Positions 33,065-43,119 of a DNA stretch of 64,000 bases are shown piece after piece. Source of the stretch: Campylobacter showae CSUNSWCD (GTDB lineage Bacteria; Campylobacterota; Campylobacteria; Campylobacterales; Campylobacteraceae); contig NZ_AMZQ01000009.1 in the NCBI RefSeq assembly GCF_000313615.1, positions 1 through 64,000 on the forward strand, written 5' to 3'. The notes beneath the pieces are model-generated. The model made no database searches and was not told the origin of the DNA. It saw only the letters and a list, made by a program, of their open reading frames with translations. The first letter of the stretch is position 1; each line of letters starts with the position of its first letter. Made by a program: the position numbers and the translations under genes.

Positions 33065-33808
33065 TCATGTGTTCAAATCAGGATAATCCCACGCGTTATA
33101 CTCATCCGTCAGATTATCGTTCTCTGCCCCCTTGCAGCACAGCCACTCTAGCCCGCCGCGTCTCTCCATCACGACCTCTTCATCAAGGCCTGCGCTTTTA
33201 GTACCGTTCACGCGGGCATTGACGCATGCCCAGTGGTAGCGGTAGATGAGATCAAGCGCTTGCAAGATTTCATCAGTGCCCCGCATTTTTACGCGCCCCG
33301 AAAAATCGCCGCTGACAAAAGTATCCATCACAAATTTGCAGTCGCAGATGTCGTTTGGGAAGCCGAGCTCCTCTACGAGACCCATGGCCCACATCAGCGC
33401 CCACAGCGACTCGTATTTCCAGCCCATATTTACGGCCTCGTCGTAGCTCGCTTCGCCCTCTATGACGCGGCGCTCCATGCGCGTGAGTTTGTCTATGCAC
33501 CCAAAGCGGTTGCTTAAAAAGTCCTTCGTGCCCTGCTTGTCTTCGTCGGTTAACTCGCCGTTATCTCTGATAGTGCAAGCGCACATTATCGCGGCAAACG
33601 AGCAAATAGCACGGGCGACAACCTCGTCCTTTTCGCGCGGCGCGACCTCGCCCGTCTCGTATCGTAGCGGCAAATGGTCTATAAAAGGCACGCCTTGCGA
33701 TTTTAAAATTTCGATGCTTATATCCTTGCGCTCCTGCGCGGTCTTGCCGATTTTTGCGGCGTTTGCGCTATTTTTGCCGCCTTTTTTGAAAAAATCGAAA
33801 AATGCCAT
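33065..33808 (-). CDS. DUF4272-domain protein
   Basis: This 247-aa protein is read from ATG 33808 (MAFFDFFKK), which has AGGAG at the right distance; a longer frame begins 36 bases upstream. The DUF4272 signature is visible: RATxRSxxLL-like spacing, then NMGWKYESLWALMWAMGLVEELGFPNDICD (two parts, about 125-155). The family's function is unknown and it is often scattered among bacteria. A repeat copy follows the stop directly. Confidence 0.75.
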   Translation of the reverse strand: MAFFDFFKKGGKNSANAAKIGKTAQERKDISIEILKSQGVPFIDHLPLRYETGEVAPREKDEVVARAICSFAAIMCACTIRDNGELTDEDKQGTKDFLSNRFGCIDKLTRMERRVIEGEASYDEAVNMGWKYESLWALMWAMGLVEELGFPNDICDCKFVMDTFVSGDFSGRVKMRGTDEILQALDLIYRYHWACVNARVNGTKSAGLDEEVVMERRGGLEWLCCKGAENDNLTDEYNAWDYPDLNT

Positions 33809-34039
33809 ATTTTCTCCTTTAAATTTAGGGTTGCATTTTACCAAATCTCCGCTTACGGCAGTATTTTACGCGGATACGGTTTGCTAAATTTAACGAGCAA
33901 GCAAACGGATAAAATTGATTTGGTATATATTGAAAAAGCAAAGTAAATTTCTAACGAGATAGTAAAAAGTAGAGATGAGAAAAACGGCCGCGAGCGGCGA
34001 GTCGCCTAAAAGCCTACCGCTCGCTAAAATCTGCAAATT

Positions 34040-34672
34040 TTACTTAGCCGAGCAGCTTTTGCAGCACTCCAAAATCCTGCGCGCCGCATTTGAGGCTACG
34101 ATTAGCCCCGCAGCAGACATTATTATATCTTTTAGCACCAGTCGTCCAGCGCCTGATAGGTACGGAAATCCGTGATTAGGGCTTTCAGTGATGCCAAGTG
34201 CTGGATTACCTAGATTTGGCACCCAAGTCTCAGGCGTCGTTATCAAAAAGCTAAGCGTTACGATAGACATGCCAAACGTCAGCAGCCCGCCGATAAGCCC
34301 TAGTTTAGGGAACCAAATGCCAAGCAGCACGAGCGTGCCGATAGTGCAGATGATCGCGCCGATCAGGTACGAAACCGCGTAAGTACCGTTTTGTTTGTGC
34401 CACTCGATGTTTTTAGGCACGACCAAGCCTTCCGGGTTTTTATGTAGGTTATACTCGGCGACCATTTTGCCCTTGCCGTTATCTACGATATCTTTTTTGC
34501 TATACATATAGCTAAAAAACGGGCTGTTGGTTACAAACGGCACGATGCCGTCAGCCTCGTATTGCACGACTTTGAGTCCGCCTATCCACGCCATCACGAT
34601 GAAAATCGCGACGCTAACGTAGTTTACGAAATATTTTTGCGAGCCTGCTAGGGCTTGTAAAAATTTTTGCAT
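34040..34672 (-). CDS. DUF417/RclC-like inner-membrane protein
   Basis: This 210-aa protein has four membrane helices and the DUF417 pattern: IFIVMAWIGGLKVVQYEADGI near residue 25, SPFFSYMY, IGxLVLLGIWFPKLGLIGGLL and LSFLITTPETWVP (about 145-157). RclC of E. coli belongs to this family and helps survival under reactive chlorine; the mechanism is not settled. It stands alone here. The C-terminus has CCKSCSAK. Confidence 0.85.
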   Translation of the reverse strand: MQKFLQALAGSQKYFVNYVSVAIFIVMAWIGGLKVVQYEADGIVPFVTNSPFFSYMYSKKDIVDNGKGKMVAEYNLHKNPEGLVVPKNIEWHKQNGTYAVSYLIGAIICTIGTLVLLGIWFPKLGLIGGLLTFGMSIVTLSFLITTPETWVPNLGNPALGITESPNHGFPYLSGAGRLVLKDIIMSAAGLIVASNAARRILECCKSCSAK

Positions 34673-35114
34673 TAAGTTCCTTTAGGGTGATTTTTATAAT
34701 TTTAATTAGACTGTATATTTAAAGCTATATAAAATTATAACGGGATTATATATAAATCATATAAAATTCGGCTTAAAAAGATAAGCATTATCATAAATGG
34801 AAACTTTAATTACATTTTAGTTTTGATTTAAGTAAGATTTTAAATTCATAATATCTTTATCCGCAAATAGCTGCCAAAACACACTAAAGACTATTTAGTA
34901 GATTTGGCTAGTATATATGGGTGGATTAATAGTAAAACTTGCGTTAAATTTAAGACTTGATCTCTAGCCGCCAAAACCAAAACTAGCTCGTTTTAGCTGA
35001 AATTTTGACACCAAGCCGAATGTGAAATTTGATTTTACGAACCTTGCAAAACATTTAAGACGCTTTTGCGGTGCCCAAACTAAACATCGAAAATCAAACA
35101 AAAAGAAATCAAAT
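34673..35114. other. Gene-free AT-rich gap
   Basis: No gene, RNA or strong hairpin is recognised in these 442 bases between the DUF417 gene and the priA stop. It contains AT-rich promoter-like stretches near 34690-34800 that probably serve the DUF417 gene. Confidence 0.5.
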
Positions 35115-36986
35115 TTACGAAAAATTTATCGGATCCATATCGACGTCAAAGCCATGCGCGGCGCAGATGCGAGCAGCTTTTATAAGCGGAGCGTGAGAGA
35201 TGCAGCGCAGTAAAATCTCAAAACGGTATTTACCGCCAAGGATCTCGATCGCGCACTTGCCGTGTCCGACGATCTCGAGCAAAGACTCAGCGGCGCGCAA
35301 ATTTTCGAGCTCGGCAACGCAAATTTCAAGTCTTTGCTTTGCCACCTGCTCGCTTTTGTCGCTAACGATAACTCGCAAAAGCCTAGAAAACGGCGGATAT
35401 ATCGGCTCTCTAGCAAGAATCTCCTCGTCCAAAAACGCATCGTAGTCCGCTATAAAATCTTCAAAAAACTCTCGCTGCCTGCTCTGCACGACCACGCGCC
35501 CCTCGCCCGAGCGACCAGCCCTGCCCGCTACCTGCATTGCCAGCGCCAGTGTCCGCTCGCGAGCGCGAAAATCAGGGAAATTTAGTAGCTCATCTACACC
35601 CATGATGACGGCAAGATCCACGTTGTGGTAGTCGTGCCCCTTGCTTAACATCTGCGTACCGACTAGCGCGTCTATCTCGCCCGCGTTAAAGGCTTTTAGC
35701 GTCTTTTCGAGCTTATTTTGAGTCGTGATCTCGTCGCGGTCGAATTTCTCGATCCTAGCCGCGGGAAACGCCGATCGCAAGGCTTCCGTTAGCTCGTCGG
35801 TGCCGATTTTTTTCGCCTCGATCATCTCGCTGCCGCACTTATCGCACGAGCATGTCGCAGACATTGTAAAACCGCAGTACTGGCACTTTAGCAGATTTCG
35901 CTTTTTGTAAAAGCTCATCCCGACGCTACAAAACGGGCACTTTATCGTGCTGCCGCACTCACGGCACGACAGATAGCGGAAGTTCGCGCGCGTCGGCAAA
36001 AAGACCACCGCCTGCTTACCACCCACAAAACTCGCCGCAAGTTCGCCTAAGATCACATCGCTTAGCCCCGTCTCGCTCTCGTCGTAGGTAAATTTTTTCT
36101 CGCTTTTAAAAAACGTTCCTCTCAGCCTAAAATGCGGCTGCTTTTTAAAGCTCACGACGCTTGGCGTGGCCGAGCCTAGCACGACTTTGACGTCAAATTT
36201 GCTTGCTAAAAATAGCGCGAGGTCGCGGGCGTTATAATGCGGATTTTGAGCAGATTTGTAGCTGTCGTCGTGCTCCTCGTCGACGATGATGAGCCCAAGT
36301 TCGGTAAAGGGCAAAAACAGCGCCGAGCGCGCGCCTGCGATCAAATTTATCTCGCGACTCTGAAATTTTTGCAGGATCTCGCAGCGCTTTTTCGGCGTTA
36401 TTTTTGAGTGCCATACGCCAAATTTCTCGCCAAAATAGCTTTTTAGTCGCTTTGTCATCTGAGGCGTAAGCGAGATTTCCGGCATCAAAAGCAAAACCTG
36501 TTTGTCTGCTAGCAGATACTCGCGGATAAGCGAAAAATAAATCTCGCTTTTACCGCTTCCCGTATCGCCGAAAATCAAACTCGTTTTATGGCTCTTTGCA
36601 AAATTTAGCGCATCTTGTTGATTTGCATTTAGATTTGGAGTTTTAAAATCGCTTTGCTCGTGCTTTATGATACCTACGTTTTCATCCGACGGAGTAAAAA
36701 TATCTACTGCTAAAGAGTAGTTTACAACGTAATAGCGAGAAATAAAATTTAAAAGAGCAATTTGAATTTTAGTTAATTTTTGCGTGCAAACTTCAGAAAT
36801 CTCAGCCGTTTTAAAGCTCGGCTCGCCGACTTGCCTCAAAACATATCCTAAAGCCTTTTTGCCTCTAATTTCCACTATAACGGCGCGAAAAGGATATAAA
36901 ATTTCGGTCGAATGGTACGTTAGCGGCTCCAACCTTAGTCCGCTTAGTAAAATTTCATAGTATTTTATTTCATTAGTATCGAACAC
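35115..36986 (-). CDS. priA: Primosomal helicase PriA
   Basis: This 623-aa superfamily 2 helicase reloads the replication machinery at stalled forks. It shows Walker A FGDTGSGKSEIY (about 138-149), DEEHDDSY (about 236-243), ATPSVV, and the paired zinc sites CRECGSTIKCPFC and CQYCGFTMSATCSCDKC (about 335-390). MQVAGRAGRSGEGRVVVQ follows near 485-502. Translation probably starts at a GTG (36986). The protein is shorter than E. coli PriA because the N-terminal domain is reduced, as usual in this group. Confidence 0.96.
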   Translation of the reverse strand: MFDTNEIKYYEILLSGLRLEPLTYHSTEILYPFRAVIVEIRGKKALGYVLRQVGEPSFKTAEISEVCTQKLTKIQIALLNFISRYYVVNYSLAVDIFTPSDENVGIIKHEQSDFKTPNLNANQQDALNFAKSHKTSLIFGDTGSGKSEIYFSLIREYLLADKQVLLLMPEISLTPQMTKRLKSYFGEKFGVWHSKITPKKRCEILQKFQSREINLIAGARSALFLPFTELGLIIVDEEHDDSYKSAQNPHYNARDLALFLASKFDVKVVLGSATPSVVSFKKQPHFRLRGTFFKSEKKFTYDESETGLSDVILGELAASFVGGKQAVVFLPTRANFRYLSCRECGSTIKCPFCSVGMSFYKKRNLLKCQYCGFTMSATCSCDKCGSEMIEAKKIGTDELTEALRSAFPAARIEKFDRDEITTQNKLEKTLKAFNAGEIDALVGTQMLSKGHDYHNVDLAVIMGVDELLNFPDFRARERTLALAMQVAGRAGRSGEGRVVVQSRQREFFEDFIADYDAFLDEEILAREPIYPPFSRLLRVIVSDKSEQVAKQRLEICVAELENLRAAESLLEIVGHGKCAIEILGGKYRFEILLRCISHAPLIKAARICAAHGFDVDMDPINFS

Positions 36987-37383
36987 TACTTATCTTTCGT
37001 CTCACAGCAAAACAAACTATGCTTATTAATTATAATTATCCGCAAAGTACTATCAAAAAATCCACTACAGATATTATGCGCTAAAAAAATCCAATTTACA
37101 CTCATTATATTTGCAGAAAAAGCATTGACTAGAATATTTTTAATACTTAAAATTTGTATTTTTGTTTTATACATACTCGCATATTCTTTAACAATAAAAT
37201 CTTTGAATATTTCGTTAAATAAATTTGCAGAAAAAAAGTCGGCTATAATTGGGTGGTTACAGCCGACACTATTTTGGTATTTGATGTTAATTAAATTTTG
37301 GGTAAATTGTGTAATTTTAAACAAAGAACGACAAACAAGCAACTTTAAAACTAAGCTAATTTTAGTTACTTTACAATAAAACA
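36987..37383. other. AT-rich gap between priA and a pilin gene
   Basis: A minus-strand frame ends exactly at the priA start and holds a hydrophobic, Ile/Asn-rich stretch (from about 37172), but its composition is that of AT-rich non-coding DNA and no ribosome site is evident. I treat the gap as probably non-coding, holding the priA promoter. Confidence 0.4.
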
Positions 37384-37797
37384 TTACTCCGTTAAGGCCG
37401 TACAAAGGCTATCGGTTTTAGGACAAGTAAAAGCACCGTTGGCTATGTTATACGTAAATTCGGTAGACTTGCCTCCGAGAGTAAATTTATACTTATCTCC
37501 AGACTTTGACCACCCGCTCTTTGTATCGACTTTTATGCCGCTTTGAAGAACGTTTTCAAAGAGAAGCCCTGTCGTGCTACCTGTCTTTTCAAGTGCAGGG
37601 TAAGTAAAACTACCTGTTAGCATATTTGTATTGTACGCATTCATAACTGCACTTTTTATAGAAGCTATATCCGATCTAGCTCTTGCCAAGACAGCATCAT
37701 CTCTAGTAACAAATAATTTTGGTACCGCGATACCGGCCAATATACCTACAATAACTATCACGAAAATAAGTTCCATCATTGTAAAACCACGTCTCAC
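37384..37797 (-). CDS. Type IV pilin-like prepilin (pseudopilin)
   Basis: Start GTG 37797 is chosen because AGGAG lies 7-8 nt upstream and it leaves the short leader VRRG before FTMMELIFVIVIVGILAGIAVP, the class III prepilin signal (cleavage after G4, Glu at +5). The mature protein has about 130 aa, with two Cys near the end (FTCPKTDSLC) suited to a disulfide loop. Such pilins serve type II secretion or DNA-uptake machines; Campylobacter uses a similar system for transformation. Confidence 0.88.
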   Translation of the reverse strand: MRRGFTMMELIFVIVIVGILAGIAVPKLFVTRDDAVLARARSDIASIKSAVMNAYNTNMLTGSFTYPALEKTGSTTGLLFENVLQSGIKVDTKSGWSKSGDKYKFTLGGKSTEFTYNIANGAFTCPKTDSLCTALTE

Positions 37798-38159
37798 GCC
37801 ACCACTCCTTTTACAATACGCGAAAACAACATAATGCTCATCTGCGGTGACGCTTGGGTTTATTCTCGTCACAGCATACTCATGCGTATTGCTTATAAAA
37901 ACAAATTCTATTCTAAAATCGCAATCAAATGGATAACAAATGCCGCTTAATGCAACATTAGCACTATTATATATGCATCTAGCACGTTTGTCATAATCTT
38001 TTTATATTGTTTGATATATCTATACTTACATATCAACAATTAACTATTCTGTATTGCCTACAAATAAAACAATAACCGTATAAATACAAAAACCCAAGTC
38101 TATACCTGAGGCAAAACTTGGGTTTCACTGAGCATTTCTAAACAAAAACTCTAAGCAAA
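37798..38159. other. Gap between two pilin genes
   Basis: The stretch is AT-rich and without genes. It contains the terminator of the upstream pilin gene (38090-38125) and presumably the promoter of the downstream one. Confidence 0.5.
38090..38125 (-). terminator. Terminator of the 38.2-kb pilin gene
   Basis: A perfect 9-bp stem AAACCCAAG (38090-38098)/CTTGGGTTT (38117-38125), read on the minus strand, ends in TTTTT about 35 bases after the pilin stop. Confidence 0.8.
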
Positions 38160-38663
38160 TTAGAATTTAACGTTTATACCGCTGATTGCGACTTCGCCTG
38201 CACCGCTATCTATAACAGCACCTGTTTGTTTGTGCGAAAATGAGAATTTGCTCTTAAGTAAAGCATCGACGCTTTTGCTAGCTATCACTTTTTGGCATAC
38301 TGGAGCAGAATTATCAGCACCTTGTTGTATTCTTAAATGAGCTGGTTTGCCTGTAGTAGCATCAACATTTGGCACCAAAGTAACTCTTATGCATCTTTTA
38401 CCGGCAGCTACGATATCATCAGCAGTGCCGACTCCGCCTGCAGCAAGCTGAACATTTGTCATACCACTTAATTTTGGACTAAATTCCCCTTGTGAAGTAT
38501 AGAAAGCACCTAAATCACTAATCAATGTTGTAAGATTTGTCGCAGCTTTTGCTATCTCTGCATCATCGCGAGTTGCGGTTAGTCTTGGGATAGCGACAGC
38601 AGCTAGAATACCTAAAATAACGATCACGAAGATCAACTCAATCATTGTAAAACCTTTTCTCAT
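38160..38663 (-). CDS. Type IV pilin-like prepilin
   Basis: Start ATG 38663 has AAGGAG upstream and gives the leader MRKG before FTMIELIFVIVILGILAAVAIPRL, a textbook prepilin N-terminus. The mature protein is about 163 aa with two Cys (KRCIRVTL and APVCQKV). It differs from the neighbouring pilin beyond the N-terminal helix, so the two are distinct pilins. The gene ends at a strong terminator, suggesting good expression. Confidence 0.9.
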   Translation of the reverse strand: MRKGFTMIELIFVIVILGILAAVAIPRLTATRDDAEIAKAATNLTTLISDLGAFYTSQGEFSPKLSGMTNVQLAAGGVGTADDIVAAGKRCIRVTLVPNVDATTGKPAHLRIQQGADNSAPVCQKVIASKSVDALLKSKFSFSHKQTGAVIDSGAGEVAISGINVKF

Positions 38664-38794
38664 ACGAGACTCCTTGTGTTTATTCTGCATACACTTATGC
38701 AGTCGGCGGGATTATATAGTTAATTAGCTTAAAAACACATTAAAAAGAAAGATTTTTGTATAAACGCGTGTAAAAAAGTAATATATAATAAATT

Positions 38795-39019
38795 TTAACT
38801 TATTTCTTTACTTACTTTTTGAGCCAAAGAGCGCAGATCGCGCTCCTGCTGATAGTTTTCATAGCATTTTTGGACAAAGGCGCTTAGTAGCTCTTTGACG
38901 TCGAGATATTTTTTGCCTCCGGTAAAGGTCTCCCACTCTTTTTCAAAATTTTGGGCAAAGTCGTCCTCGAGACTGATGTTGTAGAATGTGGAAGCTATTT
39001 TTACCGTTATTTTTTTCAT
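38795..39019 (-). CDS. Small conserved-looking protein, possibly ZapA-like
   Basis: This 74-aa protein begins MKKITVKIASTFYNISLEDD, a strand-turn-strand start, followed by long helices (FVQKCYENYQQERDLRSLAQ). The layout is ZapA-like, and the gene just upstream encodes a ZapB-like coiled coil, but I cannot confirm either family. The genes are 7 bases apart. Confidence 0.5.
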   Translation of the reverse strand: MKKITVKIASTFYNISLEDDFAQNFEKEWETFTGGKKYLDVKELLSAFVQKCYENYQQERDLRSLAQKVSKEIS

Positions 39020-39026
39020 CGTTTGC

Positions 39027-39260
39027 TTATTTTCCCAGTACCGCTTCGATCTTGCGGATAACGTCGTCGCTCTCGGTATTTTTGGTTCTCAGATCTTCTT
39101 CTAGGCGTGCGATTTGGTTTGTTTTTGCTTCGTTTTGGGCTTTGACGCTGATTAGTTCGTTGCGTAGAGACTCGTTTTCTTCGCAGATTTCGTTATATCT
39201 AGCTAGCAGGTCGTTTACCTTGTCGGTTAGGGTGTTTAGTACTTTATCGTTATCAAACAT
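39027..39260 (-). CDS. Short coiled-coil protein, ZapB-like
   Basis: This 77-aa protein is read from ATG 39260 (MFDNDKVLNTLTDKV) with AAGGAAA upstream. A longer frame extends through unlikely sequence towards the divergent uvrB promoter. Almost the whole protein is heptad coiled coil (VNDLLARYNEICEENESLRN). Cell-division protein ZapB has this form; the assignment is by shape only. Confidence 0.55.
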   Translation of the reverse strand: MFDNDKVLNTLTDKVNDLLARYNEICEENESLRNELISVKAQNEAKTNQIARLEEDLRTKNTESDDVIRKIEAVLGK

Positions 39261-39327
39261 CTTTTTCCTTAGTTTTGGTATAATTTTACGTAATTGTAAC
39301 AAAAAAAGCTGGTTTTTAAGGTAAAAA

Positions 39328-41304
39328 ATGAAAAATTTTGAAATTTCGTCCAAATTTAGCCCAAGCGAGGATCAGGCCCGCGCAGCCCAAAATATCGTAG
39401 CATCCGTAAAATCAGGAAACAAATATCAAACGCTTCTAGGCGTCACGGGCTCGGGCAAGACATTTACGATGGCAAACGTCATACGTGAGCTAAATATGCC
39501 CACTCTAATCATGACGCACAACAAATCCCTCGCCGCACAACTTTATAGCGAATTTAAAGGCTTTTTCCCTAAAAATCACGTGGAGTATTTCATCAGCTAC
39601 TACGACTACTATCAGCCCGAAGCCTACATCCCGCGTCAAGACCTTTTCATCGAAAAGGACAGCTCCGTAAACGAAGAACTCGAGCGTCTGCGCCTCTCTG
39701 CGACGGCGAGTTTGCTCAGCTTTGACGACGTCGTGTGCGTGGCGTCGGTGTCGGCCAACTACGGCCTGGGTAATCCTAGCGAATACAAAGGCATGGTCGC
39801 ATACCTAAACGTCGGCGATAAAATCAACCAGCGCGCGCTACTGCAAAAGCTAGTGGATATGGGATACAAGCGAAACGACGTTTATTTTGACCGCGGCGAC
39901 TTTCGCGTAAACGGCGACGTGGTGGACGTATATCCCGCGTATTTTAACGACGAGGCGTTTAGGATCGAGTTTTTCGGCGACGAGATCGAGACGATGTATA
40001 GCCTGGACGTGCTGGAAAACAAAAAAAGACACGACCTGAAAAAATTCATCCTCTACCCGACCAGCCAGTTTATCGTGGGCGAAAACCGCCTAAAAATCGC
40101 CATAAAGCAGATCGAGGAGGAGCTGGCGGAGCGGCTAAAAGAATTTAACGAGCAAGGCAAGCTCGTCGAAGCCCAGCGCCTAAAACAGCGAGTGGAATTT
40201 GACCTAGAGATGATGAGTAGCACGGGCATGTGCAAAGGCATCGAAAACTACGCGCGACACCTAACGGGACAAAAGCCCGGAGAGACGCCATACTCGATGT
40301 TTGATTATTTTGAGCTTGGCGGCAAGGACTACCTAGTCATCGTGGACGAGAGCCACGTGAGCCTGCCGCAGTTTCGCGGTATGTACGCAGGCGACCGCAG
40401 CCGTAAAGAGGTGCTGGTGGAGTACGGCTTTCGCCTGCCCTCAGCACTGGATAACCGTCCGCTCAAATTTGACGAGTTTATAAACAAACGCGCCAAATTT
40501 CTTTTCGTCTCGGCGACCCCGAACGAATACGAGATAAATTTGAGCCAAGGTCACGTTTACGAGCAAATTTTACGTCCGACGGGACTGCTTGATCCCTTAA
40601 TCGAGATAAAAGATAGCGAAAATCAGGTGGAAATTTTATTTGACGAGGCGAAAAAAACGATCGAGAGAAACGAACGCGTGCTAGTCACCGTGCTCACCAA
40701 AAAGATGGCCGAGGAGCTTAGCCGCTACTACACCGAACTTGGTATCAAGGTCAAGTACATGCACTCCGATATCGACGCCGTCGAGCGAAACGAGATCATC
40801 CGTGGACTGCGTAGCGGCGAGTTTGATATGCTCATCGGTATAAATTTGCTCAGAGAGGGACTTGACCTGCCAGAGGTTAGCCTCATAGCCATCATGGACG
40901 CCGATAAGGAGGGCTTTTTACGCTCTACGACGAGCCTAATCCAAACGATGGGGCGTGCGGCTAGAAACGTAAACGGACGGGTGCTGATGTTTGCCAAAAA
41001 GATCACCAAATCAATGCAAGAAGCGATGGATACGACGCTGGCACGCCGCAAGATGCAAGAGGAGTACAACCGCGCTCACGGCATCACGCCGCGCTCGGCC
41101 AGCCGAAATATCGAGGAGAGTCTGCACGTCGAGGACGGCACGGAGATCTTAAGAAAAGGCGCAAATCTGGAAAAAATGCCTGCCGCTGAGCGAGCGAGCA
41201 TAATCAAAGAGCTAAGAAAGCAGATGCTGGAGGCGGCGGCGCAGCTGGAATTTGAGAAGGCGGCGGCATTGCGCGATGAGATCGCCAAGATACGTAAATT
41301 GTGA
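39328..41304 (+). CDS. uvrB: Excinuclease ABC subunit B
   Basis: This 658-aa helicase-like protein verifies DNA damage and loads UvrC. It shows [17 protein letters not shown] (about 35-51), the beta-hairpin [15 protein letters not shown] (about 92-106), DESHVSLPQ (about 338-346), and [29 protein letters not shown] split across about 505-533. The C-terminal UVR motif ends [18 protein letters not shown]. Length is normal. It is divergent from the ZapB-like gene. Confidence 0.98.
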   Translation: MKNFEISSKFSPSEDQARAAQNIVASVKSGNKYQTLLGVTGSGKTFTMANVIRELNMPTLIMTHNKSLAAQLYSEFKGFFPKNHVEYFISYYDYYQPEAYIPRQDLFIEKDSSVNEELERLRLSATASLLSFDDVVCVASVSANYGLGNPSEYKGMVAYLNVGDKINQRALLQKLVDMGYKRNDVYFDRGDFRVNGDVVDVYPAYFNDEAFRIEFFGDEIETMYSLDVLENKKRHDLKKFILYPTSQFIVGENRLKIAIKQIEEELAERLKEFNEQGKLVEAQRLKQRVEFDLEMMSSTGMCKGIENYARHLTGQKPGETPYSMFDYFELGGKDYLVIVDESHVSLPQFRGMYAGDRSRKEVLVEYGFRLPSALDNRPLKFDEFINKRAKFLFVSATPNEYEINLSQGHVYEQILRPTGLLDPLIEIKDSENQVEILFDEAKKTIERNERVLVTVLTKKMAEELSRYYTELGIKVKYMHSDIDAVERNEIIRGLRSGEFDMLIGINLLREGLDLPEVSLIAIMDADKEGFLRSTTSLIQTMGRAARNVNGRVLMFAKKITKSMQEAMDTTLARRKMQEEYNRAHGITPRSASRNIEESLHVEDGTEILRKGANLEKMPAAERASIIKELRKQMLEAAAQLEFEKAAALRDEIAKIRKL

Positions 41305-41510
41305 GCGGCTCGTTTCTTGCGCGCCTTTAAATGAGCTAGAAATTTTCTCCCTCGATGAACTATATGTTCTATCTTCGGTCGAAAATTTCGTCGCAACATT
41401 TAAATTCATCACAAGACACTTCGCCTTATCTTTTTTCGCTTAAATTTGAAATTAAATTTGTAAATTTCGGTTTCAAATTTGACCCACCGAGACCCGCATC
41501 TTGAAAATCC
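41305..41510. repeat. Post-stop repeat, copy after uvrB
   Basis: Directly after the uvrB stop: GCGGCTCGTTTCTTGCGCGC, then GATGAACTATATGTTCTATC (a palindrome), then CACTTCGCCTTATC and a block rich in AAATTTG ending CCCACCGAGACCCGCATCTTG near 41503. The last ~85 bp are the reverse complement, with few differences, of 47207-47290 after ppk. Confidence 0.7.
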
Positions 41511-41648
41511 AAATTTTATTTGGTTAAATTTTAGCACTAAATTTTACTTCCAAATTTTAAAAATGACACAAAATTTATTTAGCCAATTTTTACTAAAATA
41601 TGACGTATTTGTAAAAAGCAAAATTTTAATCACAAAAGGAGTCCATAA

Positions 41649-42008
41649 ATGACAAAAGAAGAGATAAAAATTGCCAAACATAATTTTGCCTCCATCTATG
41701 ATATAAAAGGTGGCTTAATAAAAACGCTAGCAGAGTGTACGCTTGACGGCAAGTACTATGGATCTGCGGTTAGAATCACAACAAGAAATTTATATCAAAA
41801 TCTAAACAAAAAAACAAATTTTGTAGACGACATAGAAACGGGAGTTGTTTTTAGGATACCTTGCCCAAACGACAAAGATGCAGGTATCCTGGCGGCACAT
41901 ATCAGAAACATGTTTTCGAATGGTAAAATTTTGCGCCTAAGTTGTGATTTTATAGATAATGAAATAGTTAATAGCAAAGAAAGCTACGATGAAATTTTAG
42001 CTCAGTAA
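41649..42008 (+). CDS. Hypothetical protein
   Basis: This 119-aa soluble protein has AAAGGAG upstream of ATG 41649. It is predicted alpha/beta, with no motif I recognise (FASIYDIKGGLIKTLAECTL, about 13-32; VFRIPCPNDKDAGILAAHI, about 68-86). It is AT-richer than uvrB. The gene ends three bases before the convergent phosphatase gene. Confidence 0.65.
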   Translation: MTKEEIKIAKHNFASIYDIKGGLIKTLAECTLDGKYYGSAVRITTRNLYQNLNKKTNFVDDIETGVVFRIPCPNDKDAGILAAHIRNMFSNGKILRLSCDFIDNEIVNSKESYDEILAQ

Positions 42009-42010
42009 AC

Positions 42011-42715
42011 TCACCCGCCCTCCTCGATATTCTCCTGTATAAATACCCGCATGCTCGGAAACTCAAGCGCACAAAGATGGCCAAATTTATGCTTATAGAC
42101 GCAGCCCGTGTCGATATTTGCGCTAAAATTCGTGATGTCAGGCTCAGCGATCGGCGTATGACCGTAGACGTTAAAGATGCCATCGTTTTGGCTAAAATCG
42201 CCTCTACTGCAAAGCACGTGCCGCCTAAACTCCGCCGCGCTCTCGCCGTCCGAGCTGCGCAGCGGCCACATCCGCCCGGCCGCCGAATGCGATACGACTA
42301 GCCGCCTGCCCTGCGCGTTTTTAAACTCATGAAATTCCAAATAAAGCGGCAAATTTGACAAAAACTCTATGTGCGCGAGCTTTTGGGCGCGGCTAGCTTT
42401 GGCGTAGGAGGCGAAGGTCTGCGCACCGCCGTTTAGAAAAAACCAGCGCGGATCGTTAGGCATTTCGCCGCGTAAAAATGCGTCTTTGTGTTGCAAAAGG
42501 CGGTACTCGTGATTGCCCATCACAGCCGCGTAGCCTCGCTGCATCGCTAACTGCACGACCTTAAAACTCCCCTCGCCGCGGTCTATCAGATCGCCCACGA
42601 AGCAAATTTTAGAATCAGCACCGCGCGGCAAGCGATCTATAAGTGCGCAGAGGGTTTTATAACAGCCGTGAACGTCGCCGATAAGATAAATTTGGTCGCC
42701 ATAATCATCTAACAT
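42011..42715 (-). CDS. PPP-type metallophosphoesterase
   Basis: This 234-aa calcineurin-like phosphatase has all the metal-site motifs: LIGDVHGCYKT (about 11-21), FVGDLIDRGE (about 39-48), VMGNHEYR (about 65-72), VVSHSA (about 140-145) and VYGHTP (about 183-188). It may act on phosphoproteins or dinucleoside tetraphosphates, as related bacterial enzymes do. A degenerate copy of its 5' third lies at 45518-45640, on the other side of the molybdoenzyme gene. Confidence 0.88.
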   Translation of the reverse strand: MLDDYGDQIYLIGDVHGCYKTLCALIDRLPRGADSKICFVGDLIDRGEGSFKVVQLAMQRGYAAVMGNHEYRLLQHKDAFLRGEMPNDPRWFFLNGGAQTFASYAKASRAQKLAHIEFLSNLPLYLEFHEFKNAQGRRLVVSHSAAGRMWPLRSSDGESAAEFRRHVLCSRGDFSQNDGIFNVYGHTPIAEPDITNFSANIDTGCVYKHKFGHLCALEFPSMRVFIQENIEEGG

Positions 42716-42857
42716 TTTTATTTGCCTATCTTAAATTTGGCTCAAATTTTAGCCATTTTTTATAAATTTTACAGTCGATTTCACGCTCTTATACGCTTAA
42801 AACCAAACAATATCTACTAAAATCACATTTTTTATATACTTTTTATTCTTTATCTCT

Positions 42858-42863
42858 TATAAT
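42858..42863 (+). promoter_or_regulatory. -10 box upstream of the molybdoenzyme leader
   Basis: TATAAT within an AT-rich stretch, about 150 bases before the Tat leader start. A perfect AAAGGAGG (42896-42903) follows it but no ATG, GTG or TTG stands at the proper distance. Confidence 0.45.
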
Positions 42864-43012
42864 ATCATATAACTACAAAATTAATTTTTATAACTAAAGG
42901 AGGTTTAATAAATAACGCCGACGAATTCAAATTTAGTCGTAGGCTTGGCCGAGAGTGCATTTAGCGAAACACCAAAGACGAGATAACTAAATTTCATTTC
43001 AAGGGAGAAAAA

Positions 43013-43108
43013 ATGAAAAGACGAAATTTCTTAAAGCTTAGCGCACTAGCCGGCGTCAGCCTGCAAGCCAACAGAATAGAGGGCGTCACTCAGACGCTTT
43101 TTGACTAG
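43013..43108 (+). pseudogene. Detached Tat signal peptide of the TorA-type reductase
   Basis: ATG 43013, preceded by AAGGGAG, encodes MKRRNFLKLSALAGVSLQAN and ends at TAG 43106-43108. The RRNFLK twin-arginine motif and hydrophobic stretch are those of a molybdoenzyme Tat leader. The enzyme continues in another frame. A single inserted base near GACTAGAAGAA would give QTLFDLEESFLRKYRFG and join them. Confidence 0.75.
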
Positions 43109-43119
43109 AAGAAAGTTTT

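Noticed and set aside
36987-37405. 139-aa minus-strand frame upstream of priA
   Set aside because: It overlaps the pilin 3' end, lacks a ribosome site and has the composition of AT-rich non-coding DNA.
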